DNA of 64,000 bases from Actinobaculum sp. 313 (GTDB lineage: Bacteria > Actinomycetota > Actinomycetes > Actinomycetales > Actinomycetaceae): contig NZ_CP029033.1 in the NCBI RefSeq assembly GCF_003073475.1, positions 2,604,001-2,668,000 on the forward strand, read 5' to 3'. The notes beneath the pieces are model-generated. The model had not been told where the DNA came from, made no database searches, and saw only the letters and a list, made by a program, of their open reading frames with translations. A program made the translations under genes and the position numbers. Shown here piece after piece: positions 56,620-64,000 of this stretch. Positions within the stretch are counted from its first letter, which is position 1, and each line of letters opens with the position of its first letter.

Positions 56620-58403
56620 ATGCCTCCACGCCGCTTGACGCTTCTCGTTACTCTCATGGCACTGCTAGCGGTCTGCTGCGCCTTGGGATTGCACCACCTA
56701 TTGCGTTCGTCATCTGCCCGGCCCCCGGTGCCCAGCGAGAGTACCGCCACAGACCAAGCCGGACCTCACTCTCCGAAAGACCGCACCCCAGCCAAAACCC
56801 AGGTAGAACACGTCGATGGAGTGGTGGTGCGCGACTTCGATCTCGGCGATATCTCCTTGGGTGGGCACGGCAATGCCGACACCTTCCGCGCTCCCGTGCG
56901 CGGCGTTCTGGTAACGCCAGATATCGAGGTGACAGCCAACACAGGGACGACCCCGGACGCAGAAGCACCCGCCGCTCCGCTCGTTATTGTCAGCCACCTG
57001 CGCACCTTCGGCTGCGCCGACGAGACATTCCGCTACCCTGCCTCCCGGGTGTCGAAGAGATCCGAGCCGATCGAGGCATGACTTACCTTGGTAAGGCGTT
57101 GGCGGCCCAGGGGTACGCGGTGCTCATCCCAGATCTGTCGCCTCTGTGGTCCGGGGAGGAGACCGCCACACCCTATGACCAGGTCCGCGGCTGGCGCCTG
57201 ACCGTTGAGCGCATGCGCGACGAGCTTCTCACCGCGTCGAGTGGCGGAACTACCGCCTTCGGCGCAGGCATGCGCGGCGTGATCAGCCCTGGTGGCACCG
57301 CGCTCATCATGCACTCGCGCTCAGCCGCCGTGTTCAATTCGACGGTTGATGCCTGGAAGGATTCTCCCACCCCGATCACGTCCCTAATGACCTACGGGGG
57401 AGACTTTGTGATTCCCGACGGACCCGACCCGGATTTCAGCCCTCCTCCACCCACAGACGTACCTTTCCTCGTCGTCGACGGCGACGCCGACCGCGACGTC
57501 AAGCAGGCGGGAACCATTTGGCTCACGGAACACATCACACAGCAGCGTACCGCCCCGGCCATCGGCGTCAGAGTGCCCGGATATGGCCACAACTACATTA
57601 ATCGCGCTTTATCCGAGCGAGATTTTGACGACCGCGTGATCGACGGCGACACAGCACCAGATGCCGCAGCGCATGAAGCGCTACTCACCAGCTTCAGCAG
57701 TCAGTGGTTGGACCAGACGCTACGTGGAAAGCCGGGGCCATTTCCAACGGCCTCCGATGCTCCTCTGCCGGAAACACTCGCCGACGTGCCCGTGCAGTGG
57801 TTGGTGACCGCGCCCGGTGCTGCCGCCCACTGGACCGCGACATCCGCAGAGAACGCAGACGGAGCTGTCGAAGCCGTTGGAGGCGGGCAGGTGAAGCTTT
57901 GCCGGACCTACGCCAGCATGGACCCGAATCAATACCCTGATCGCTGCCCCGACCCCGAGAGCGGAGTGCAATCCATGCGCTCGACGACGGCGCGTATCAG
58001 CCTTCCGCGCGGCGGTGGCGCCCGATTGTCGATTCAGGCATCAGATGTGCAGGAAGTACATCTTCACCTGGCACCAACCGGGAGTCGTAGTGACGAGCTG
58101 ACGCACACCCCTCTGCAAGTCGTATTGGTCATGGAAGACGGTTCGCGGCTCCCCCTGTCGCCGTTGGGCTCGGAGAAGGCACTCAGCGACTTGCGGACTG
58201 CGGAAGACAATGGCGATTACACCGTTGCCACACTTCGTTTCTCTGTTCCCCCTCAGGCTCAGGGGCGTGTTGTCACCGGCGTTGAACTACTCGGAGGCGA
58301 GGGTGAACCTGGCGGCGCGGGTGACGCGAGCGGTGCAGGTGACGGCAGACGGCATGACAGCGTTGACCTGCGCGGCGTCTCCTTGATCCAAAGTGCCCGC
58401 TAG
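56620..58403 (+). CDS. Exported or membrane-anchored alpha/beta hydrolase (one frameshift)
   Basis: A ~594-residue protein after correction. It starts MPPRRLTLLVTLMALLAVCC, a signal anchor or signal peptide, followed by a Pro/Ser/Thr linker. The hydrolase domain has VIVSHLRTFGCAD, the nucleophile-elbow-like IMHSRSAAV (Ser ~233), acid LVVDGDADRDV (~289) and His in VPGYGHNYIN (~326). A ~200-residue C-terminal sheet domain of unknown type follows. Frame changes at CCC 57036-57038: one extra C gives FRYPCLPGVEEIRADRG and a continuous protein. ATG 56620 has AAAGGAGCACCTG. Substrate unknown; possibly an extracellular esterase or lipase. Confidence 0.75.
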
Positions 58404-58754
58404 CACGACCGCACCCCTATCCTCCATCCCGACGCCCCATCGGGAAAAGTACTTGTGGGTCCGGAAGGCACACCTGCCTACAAGATGAGTACGCTCATGT
58501 AGAGCAGATAAGCGCGTTCACATGGAAGAGTGCTCCATATCGTCTAGTACTTCACAGACACCTCGCTCCTACAGACGCGCAGTGCTCTTGTGTCTCCCAA
58601 GCACTTTCATACCCGCCGGGTACTCCCCCTGTCCGCTGAGCGCTCCCGTATCCACCGTGTGCTCCCGCCGACGGCGCGCATTCGCCCCAATGCTGGGGCT
58701 CTCACACCGGCTGCATACTCGCATGCTGGGTAAAGGCCTACCGAGCCAAGAGCA
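58404..58754. other. Intergenic stretch with nothing recognised
   Basis: The ~350 bases between the convergent esterase and DUF4261 genes contain an open frame (58522-58758) with no ribosome site or protein-like pattern, and no clear terminator hairpin was found by eye. Confidence 0.4.
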
Positions 58755-59597
58755 CTAAAACGCAATTCGCACCACCGGCATCTGATCGGCTGGACTAGTC
58801 GCCTGCGTCAGTGCCAGTTCCTCGCCGTCGCGGAAACCCACCGTTTGGCCGGGCAGCAGATAGCTATCACCGGCCACGATATAGTCAGCCACATTGGCCA
58901 ACAGTTCGTACACATCTTCTTCGCTGCGAGTGGAGTCCATGATTTCGAGATCGAGATGCCCAAACATCGGCAAGCCGAGTGTGCGCCCGTGAGTGAGGTC
59001 AGGGTGAAACGTCCGCACGCCAACCCACAAAGGAAGTGGCGCACGCCCTTCGGTAAGGAGCTCCGCCAGTGAGGTGATCATCTCCGGTGGATGCACCACT
59101 CCCAGTTCGGTGCGGTACACACCGACGGCGGCAGGCTCCCGCATCAACGCGTCGGATAGTTGCGTGAGCATAGTGTGTGCGGCAACCATGCGGGCACGAC
59201 GTCGCAAGCCCACGTCCTGTTGCTGCGGCGTCGAAGCATTACTCAGATCATTCGCCTCGTGCGATGAGCCTGCCTGCTCTCCCACCAAGGGGGCATAAAG
59301 CGTAATTGCCAGGTAGAAGGAATGCTCCGGAAGTCGGCCTCGCTCCACCTCCAGCGGGCGCGGAATAACTGAGAGCATGCTCGTCACTCCGTCCACATCG
59401 AAGTGCAGCAAGCGGCCCCCAGGCGAGGTCTCCGAGGCGGGGATTTCCTCCCAGTGCGGCGTGATGTCGACATTCCAAAGCTGCGGCAACCGCGCCACGG
59501 CGCTGTCAACATCAATCGGCGCCGAATACAGCGCAGCCGCTGAGATGAACTCCGGCGCAAGCGGATGGATCGCAGACGATGGTAACTGCTGGCTCAT
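58755..59597 (-). CDS. DUF4261-like protein
   Basis: A 280-residue soluble protein. The C-terminal half has the layout of DUF4261: LWVGVRTFHPDLTHGRTLGL, then GHLDLEIMDSTRSEEDVYEL and NVADYIVAGDSYLLPGQTVG. The N-terminal half (PIDVDSAVARLPQLWNVDIT, LHFDVDGVTSMLSVIPRP) is the matching first lobe. Function of the family is not established. ATG 59597 (MSQQLPSSA) is chosen as most homologous-looking; the ribosome site AAAGGA is 15 bases away, so ATG 59645 remains possible. Confidence 0.7.
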   Translation of the reverse strand: MSQQLPSSAIHPLAPEFISAAALYSAPIDVDSAVARLPQLWNVDITPHWEEIPASETSPGGRLLHFDVDGVTSMLSVIPRPLEVERGRLPEHSFYLAITLYAPLVGEQAGSSHEANDLSNASTPQQQDVGLRRRARMVAAHTMLTQLSDALMREPAAVGVYRTELGVVHPPEMITSLAELLTEGRAPLPLWVGVRTFHPDLTHGRTLGLPMFGHLDLEIMDSTRSEEDVYELLANVADYIVAGDSYLLPGQTVGFRDGEELALTQATSPADQMPVVRIAF

Positions 59598-59917
59598 GGC
59601 GTAGGGAGGTCCTTTCAAATGGCCGCATCTTTTCATCGCCAACATACATGCTTCTCACGTCGCACTTCACCTTGGCGGCACCGCATCATCCTTCCCGCAT
59701 CGTGCTTCGCACCCCCGCATTCGCACTACACGTTTCCCGCATTGCCCTCGGCGCTTGCACCGGAGCGGCACGCGGCATGGTGACCGCCTTCAGCCAGGAA
59801 TATGACCTCGATTACAGACATCACTCCCCGTGCGGACGAGAATATTCCGCAAGTCGCAAACCATCCGCATGTTCTGGCAAAGTCGTGATCGTCGCCAGAA
59901 CGGGAAGAAGGTCTTCT

Positions 59918-60604
59918 ATGTCCCGCATCATTATCATCGGCGGCCACGGCAAAGTCGCCCTGCTGCTTGCACCCCTCTTGGCCGCACGAGGCGACGACGT
60001 CGTCTCACTGATCCGCGACGAGAGCCAGAGCGGCGACGTCACCGCAGCGGGCGCCGCACCCGTCGTACTGTCCGTCGAGGACGCCGATGAGGACGAGCTT
60101 GCGGCCGCCTTCACCGGCGCCGACGCAATTGTCTGGTCGGCGGGCGCCGCCGGGAAGGGCGGCCCCACGCGCACAAATGCCGTAGACCGCGAAGCGGCCA
60201 TTCGCTCGATCAACGCGGCGCTGGCAGCGGGCGTTTCCCGCTATGTCATGGTGTCCTGGGCCGGCTCGCACGGAGATAACCCCGTCGCTCCCGACCACCC
60301 ACTGCGCGCATACGCGATGGCGAAGCTCGACGCCGACCGTCATCTCGCCGCCTCGGGGTTGGATTGGACGATTGTCGGGCCCGGACTTCTCACCCTCGAT
60401 GAACCAACCGGGCAGATTGATGTCGGGCGCGTGGAGGGCGAGTCGTCCGCGCCGACGTCGCGAGCGAATGTGGCCGCAGTCATTGCCGCAGTGCTGGCAG
60501 AGCCGAGCAGTATCGGCCGCGTGATCCCGTTCCGTGACGGTGCAACTCCTATTGCCGACGCCGTCGCGAATGTTCCGATCAAGCTGGCCGACCTCGACCA
60601 CTGA
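59918..60604 (+). CDS. NAD(P)-binding Rossmann-fold protein (atypical SDR)
   Basis: A 228-residue protein. Cofactor binding is shown by MSRIIIIGGHGKVALLLAPL (GxxGxxG-like) and DAIVWSAGAAGKGGP. SRYVMVSWAGS and AYAMAKLDADRHLAASGLDW, with WTIVGPGLLT, match the atypical SDR group of NAD(P)H-binding proteins related to NmrA/YwnB. The catalytic Tyr-x3-Lys of classical SDRs corresponds here to YAMAK. Substrate unknown. The open frame extends to 59579, but ATG 59918 begins the conserved glycine motif; upstream GGGAAGAAGG is a fair ribosome site. Confidence 0.82.
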   Translation: MSRIIIIGGHGKVALLLAPLLAARGDDVVSLIRDESQSGDVTAAGAAPVVLSVEDADEDELAAAFTGADAIVWSAGAAGKGGPTRTNAVDREAAIRSINAALAAGVSRYVMVSWAGSHGDNPVAPDHPLRAYAMAKLDADRHLAASGLDWTIVGPGLLTLDEPTGQIDVGRVEGESSAPTSRANVAAVIAAVLAEPSSIGRVIPFRDGATPIADAVANVPIKLADLDH

Positions 60605-60636
60605 TCAAAAGACCCGATGAGCCTGGACACCCGCCT

Positions 60637-60704
60637 AAGAAGTGTCGCCTTTGTCGAGAAGTGTCGTGTTTTTCGCGGAGTTTCTTGAAAACCCGACACT
60701 TCTT
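60637..60704. terminator. Inverted repeat with two alternative left arms
   Basis: AAGAAGTGTCG (60637-60647) and the near-identical GAGAAGTGTCG (60656-60666) can each pair with CGACACTTCTT (60694-60704). It lies 33 bases past the Rossmann-protein stop and could act as a terminator for it. The rest of 60605-60930 holds nothing recognised. Confidence 0.5.
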
Positions 60705-60930
60705 GGCTCCTGCCATCCCACTCCCCGCTGCCTGGCAGCCCTAGCGGAGAGGAACTGAGCTCCGCTGACCACCCTAGCGACCAGTTCAGGGGCGGCAGCC
60801 ATGGCGGTCATGGAAAGCGATGGCGGAGGGTCGGTTGTGGTGCTGCAATCTGCCTGCAACGCTGGCGCTCATGGAAACCAACGTTGCACCGGCCAATACC
60901 AGAAGTCCTGTCGGGGCAATTGCGGGGTCG

Positions 60931-61050
60931 TGTCAAAATCCCGTCCAAACGGAGGTAAAGTGGAGTCTCTCAATTTAAGGAATGGCGGAATCGTGCGGAT
61001 TTGAAGAGATCGGTGTTTGCCGAACTCATCGTTTGGACGGGATTTTGACA
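60931..61050 (+). mobile_element. 120-bp terminal-inverted-repeat element, copy 4
   Basis: The ends TGTCAAAATCCCGTCCAAAC and GTTTGGACGGGATTTTGACA are a perfect 20-bp inverted pair. The shared core lies at ~60973-61001 (TTTAAGGAATGGCGGAATCG). A solo right-end fragment GACGGGATTTTGAC follows at 61100-61113. Confidence 0.82.
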
Positions 61051-61113
61051 CCCGCCGCTCGTCAACCGCAAGGTCGTGTGCGACAACGTCAATCGAATAG
61101 ACGGGATTTTGAC

Positions 61114-61595
61114 TTCCTCCACTCTTCTACTGCAAGAGTCTTCAATGGCGCGTTCGCAGATAAGGCTGTCAGACTCTGGTTGCGGAACATTAGGCCCGCA
61201 GACTCTTTGTGTCGGCGGACGATAGTAGATGCTGCGGCACGCGGCGGCATGTGCAAGTCACCTGAGCAAATCGCGTCGCCCCGACCGTGCGATCAACGAC
61301 TGTGGCTATTGGTGATGGCATACTCGTACCCATGCTGGTGCTCATAGCCAGCGCGATGCAGGTCCGTGGCCTGGTTGTCATGATCTGTGCAGCGGGAAAC
61401 GAACGCCAGGTGTGAAGTCAGGGCCTAACGGCCGGAGACTTCAGGCTGACGCACTGATCTTCAGCCACGCGGCGGGTTACGGTCTACGCAGCGGGCCACA
61501 ACCTACCCGTCGGCCCTCAGTCCAAAGGCTGGGCCCACCCCAGCAGCGGGGGCCCGCCCGCAGTAGGCGTAAACATCGCCGACAGAGAATATAAA
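61114..61595. other. Intergenic stretch without a recognised gene
   Basis: About 480 bases of GC-rich DNA with no convincing coding, tRNA or small-RNA signal. A search by eye for T-loop and conserved RNA motifs found nothing. Confidence 0.35.
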
Positions 61596-61639
61596 GCTGG
61601 GTGGTACAGGACGACAGCAGCATTCCCGTACCACCCAGC
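61596..61639 (-). terminator. Intrinsic terminator for a minus-strand transcript
   Basis: GCTGGGTGGTAC (61596-61607) pairs perfectly over 12 bp with GTACCACCCAGC (61628-61639). Read on the minus strand, the stem is followed by TTTATATTCT, a T-rich tail. It lies 30 bases beyond the stop of the small minus-strand frame at 61670. Confidence 0.75.
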
Positions 61640-61669
61640 GGAAGGGTAAGGGTCCCTTTTCCCACCCGC

Positions 61670-61804
61670 TCACCTCAGCTGGGACGGAAGTTCCTTACCG
61701 TGCGCGCACCACGTAGGCGGCGCAAGCCCTATTTTCTTGTGCAACTTTCGACCCAAGCCGACTGTCGCTTCATCCAGCACCTCCCGGCGCTGTGTCTCTA
61801 TCAT
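61670..61804 (-). CDS. Possible 44-residue small protein
   Basis: MIETQRREVLDEATVGLGRK, then LHKKIGLAPPTWC, ends at 61670. GGGCAGG precedes the ATG, and the start overlaps the stop of another short frame as ATGA. A good intrinsic terminator follows on the same strand. The family is not recognised. It may be an independent small gene or the last part of a frameshifted one. Confidence 0.4.
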   Translation of the reverse strand: MIETQRREVLDEATVGLGRKLHKKIGLAPPTWCAHGKELPSQLR

Positions 61805-61985
61805 AGACCTGCCCGCAGAGAATTTTCCAATGCGGCACGAATCAATTCGGTAACAGTTTTGTTTCCAAATTCCTTCGCTGAAATGGCGGAATATCGCCAG
61901 TTCTGCACCACGACCGCCCGCTAGACCGGCCGAGAACCCGCAAAATTCCGCTCTCAGCTATCATAAACAGCCGCGTGATGTTCAT
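61801..61985 (-). CDS. Possible small protein upstream of the 44-residue frame, perhaps frameshifted
   Basis: ATG 61985 (MNITRLFMIAESGILRVLG) has a strong AAAGGGGAAGTG ribosome site but its frame stops at 61842. Another frame (61911-61801) reads RYSAISAKEFGNKTVTELIR then AALENSLRAGL and looks more natural, ending in the ATGA overlap with the next frame. A single base change in between would join them into a ~60-residue protein. Promoter not identified. Confidence 0.35.
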
Positions 61986-61999
61986 CACTTCCCCTTTCT

Positions 62000-62438
62000 G
62001 GACCTCCACGGCGTGGCTGCCGGAGCTCCGCTGTCCGGCGTCCAACCCAGTACTTCGGAGCCTCAAGCCTTCACAACGTCAAGCCCTCCACACCTTCACG
62101 CCCTCTCATAGCCTCAACCGTCACTCCTACAAGGCTCACTACGCAGAGCCCGCACCTGAGCCAATCTCCAACTACGCCGCGCATAACAGCCCTGGCTCCT
62201 CACGCAGCCTTCACCCGGGTAGAAAGGGTAAAACTGGCAACATTGCGCCCGCATGACCTTCGTCGGCCATCCATCCAGGCAGGAAAACGGCAAGGCTCAT
62301 CCTGGCAGGAAGGCGGTCAAGCACAAAATCACGCACAGCCTGCTCAATTCGCGCCCTCATGCGAAGTCCGTACCATCCTGTGGACCGGACTCCGTACCAT
62401 CCTGTGGAGTGCGCAAGTTGATCACGATAACGCTTGGG
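62000..62438. repeat. Intergenic stretch with CCGTACCATCCTGTGGA repeats
   Basis: TCCGTACCATCCTGTGGA occurs near 62368 and 62392, and a variant, TCCGTCCCCTCCTGTGGA, near 62452, extending into the end of the CYTH gene. The remaining bases show no gene. Confidence 0.45.
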
Positions 62439-63122
62439 CTATCCGTGGCGGTCCGTCCCCTCCTGTGGACCGGGCAAGTCCATGAAATGCGGGCCACGCG
62501 CGGCCAGTTCCGTCATATACATGCCACCCCACTGCCGCCAAGGTTCCTTGGATAGATAGTCGTTGGTGAAGCGCAGATCATCGGACACCTCTGTCACACA
62601 AAACTCCGGAATCCGTAGGCCAACCACGGGTGCCAAGCGCTCACACTCAGCGACGATCAAACCTTCGTTCTGCCCACCGAACACGTCGAACTCCCACCCG
62701 TCTTCGTCGTACCAGAGTGAGAGGCGGTTCTTGAGGATCATATTGGGCGCCCGGCGCAGGATTTGGGTGGCCACGTCGAGGTCCAGCTCCGTTTCCATTT
62801 CATAGCGCTCGCCCGCGACCGTCGGCGACTTAACAGCAATAGTCGCAGCCGCAGCCTCACCATCGGTGCGCAACAGCTTCTCCAGCAGCCGCCGCTCATA
62901 GGCGCCACAGAAGTCAAGCGCATCGTTGAAGGACGGCAGATCAACCTGCCGACCCGGAAAGGCAATGCGTACCCGCACCGCGTAGCCATCCTCGGCGAAT
63001 AGGTACGCCTGAACAATTACTTGCCGCGATCCGTGCTCCAGAACTTCGGCCGGAATCTCCCGCACAAAAAACTTGCGTTCAAACTCGAATTCCAACTGAT
63101 CCACGTCCGGGTTGTCGCTCAT
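62439..63122 (-). CDS. CYTH-domain protein (triphosphate tunnel metalloenzyme family)
   Basis: A 227-residue protein. The defining ExExK signature appears as LEFEFERKFFV (residues ~9-19). Alternating basic and acidic beta-strands follow (VRVRIAFPG, ATIAVKSPTVAGERYEMETE, KNRLSLWYDEDGWEFDVFGG). The family hydrolyses or cyclises triphosphates such as thiamine triphosphate, inorganic triphosphate or ATP with Mg2+ or Mn2+. The member here is cytosolic. ATG 63122 (MSDNPDVDQ) is chosen at the start of the domain; the longer frame upstream is Gly/Cys-rich and non-natural. Confidence 0.8.
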   Translation of the reverse strand: MSDNPDVDQLEFEFERKFFVREIPAEVLEHGSRQVIVQAYLFAEDGYAVRVRIAFPGRQVDLPSFNDALDFCGAYERRLLEKLLRTDGEAAAATIAVKSPTVAGERYEMETELDLDVATQILRRAPNMILKNRLSLWYDEDGWEFDVFGGQNEGLIVAECERLAPVVGLRIPEFCVTEVSDDLRFTNDYLSKEPWRQWGGMYMTELAARGPHFMDLPGPQEGTDRHG

Positions 63123-63389
63123 AGCACTAGCATATGCGGCTCCGCGTATCCCTTCGCACGACGTCGCAGCCGTGGGCACATCCGCACACCCCAGCCGCAC
63201 CGCCTCCGCACCATCCACACCCCAGCCGCACCAGGCGCACCCCCTTCCGCGCACCGGTCGTAGCCCTCCGCACGTAACCACACCCGTTGCCACCACAGGT
63301 GGTTTTCAACCCGCCTACACGCGACTCGCCTCATCGCCCAACTGAGCACAGTTGGCTTCAGGGCTGGCAAACACGGCACACTAGAAGCC

Positions 63390-64000
63390 ATGACCAGCGC
63401 ATCGGAACAGCTGCCCTCCGGGGTTGACGTCGTCGTCGCCGCACAGACTCTCGGGACCACGGTCCGAAGGACTCCTCTCGACCTCTCCCTGCGCCTGTCC
63501 GGGCAACGGCACCAGCCCGTACTTCTCAAACGCGAAGACGTACAGGTCGGTCGCTCCTACAAGGTGCGCGGCGCCTACAATTTCATCTCTTCTCTCACTG
63601 GGGAGGAGCGGGCCGTCGGCGTCGTCTGCGCCTCGGCCGGCAACCATGCGCAAGGCGTAGCCTTCGCCTGCCGCCAGTTACGCATCCATGGCAAGGTCTT
63701 CCTACCATCGACGACGCCACGGCAGAAGCGCGCCCGCATCAGCGATATCGGCGGGCAGTGGATCGAGCAGGTCATTGGCGGCGGCACCTTTGATCAGGCC
63801 TCCGACGCCGCCATGACCTACGCCGCACAAACCGGGGCCACCTACATTCATCCCTTCGACGACCCCCGCACCATCGCCGGGCAGGGAACCGTTGTCAAAG
63901 AGATCTTTGAACAGGCGAGTGAATTGCCAGTCGGCGTCGTCGTACCCGTCGGCGGTGGTGGACTACTGGCGGGAACCGCGATCTGGCTGCGCACATTCCA
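63390..64000 (+). CDS. ilvA: Threonine ammonia-lyase (N-terminal part, runs off the window)
   Basis: About 203 residues before the window ends, with no stop. A fold-type II PLP enzyme: the PLP lysine is in GRSYKVRGAYN (~56), the PLP/substrate loop in ASAGNHAQGVAFACR, and the phosphate-binding glycine loop in VPVGGGGLLAGTA. It deaminates threonine to 2-oxobutyrate, the first step to isoleucine. Whether a C-terminal ACT-type regulatory domain is present cannot be seen. Start ATG 63390 fits the family's usual short N-terminus. Confidence 0.9.
   Translation, partial: MTSASEQLPSGVDVVVAAQTLGTTVRRTPLDLSLRLSGQRHQPVLLKREDVQVGRSYKVRGAYNFISSLTGEERAVGVVCASAGNHAQGVAFACRQLRIHGKVFLPSTTPRQKRARISDIGGQWIEQVIGGGTFDQASDAAMTYAAQTGATYIHPFDDPRTIAGQGTVVKEIFEQASELPVGVVVPVGGGGLLAGTAIWLRTF

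Overview
The window is GC-rich, gene-dense DNA from a high-GC Gram-positive bacterium. The strongest taxonomic clue is a Ser/Thr-kinase, PP2C, FHA, transglutaminase-like, DUF58, MoxR and Fn3 gene block, the 'PFNA' arrangement known from bifidobacteria and related actinobacteria. A member of the Actinomycetaceae or a near relative is the best guess, but no rRNA or tRNA gene is present to confirm it.

Layout. 1-11.5 kb is a sugar-acid catabolism region: the end of 6-phosphogluconate dehydrogenase, a KDG-type aldolase, a YagF/YjhG-type aldonate dehydratase, a GntR regulator, a fructuronate reductase/mannitol dehydrogenase-family enzyme, a GntP permease, an idonate/sorbitol-type dehydrogenase and a broken talarate/galactarate dehydratase. 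11.8-20 kb holds an App1-like phosphatase, a NifX-like protein, a 66-residue secreted Cys-loop peptide, a histidine kinase/response regulator pair, a macrodomain protein, a lipoprotein and an alanine:cation symporter. 20.1-25 kb has an RND exporter, an array of ~60-bp-spaced palindromes and a cytochrome P450 relic. 25.1-43.7 kb is one long minus-strand PFNA-type operon in which most genes overlap or nearly touch. 44-49.7 kb has an unknown protein and a second sugar-acid cluster (FGGY kinase, 2-hydroxyacid dehydrogenase, KDPG aldolase), split by a 21-bp minisatellite. 50-53.2 kb is an accessory island: four small, acidic, mutually similar proteins bracketed by two inverted copies of a 120-bp palindromic-ended element. 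53.4-56 kb is a queuosine salvage pair (Tgt and a YhhQ-type transporter). 56-64 kb has an esterase, a DUF4261 protein, an NAD(P)-binding protein, a CYTH protein and the start of threonine dehydratase.

The two sugar-acid clusters fit together. GntP would import an aldonate, dehydrogenases and dehydratases would convert it to 2-keto-3-deoxy acids, and the aldolases would split those into pyruvate and an aldehyde or triose phosphate, with 6-phosphogluconate dehydrogenase as a parallel exit. The PFNA block looks like a phospho-signalling system: a membrane kinase and PP2C phosphatase, three FHA readers, and a large envelope-anchored Fn3/Ig-like protein served by MoxR, DUF58 and transglutaminase-like partners.

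Three features cut across the window. A ~120-bp element with 20-22-bp terminal inverted repeats occurs four times. Short direct repeats offset by 60-62 bp recur at many intergenic loci. Eight single-base losses, nearly all in short G/C runs, break six otherwise intact genes; each gene returns to one full-length frame when one base is added. These last look more like base-calling errors than decay and should be checked before any gene is called a pseudogene.
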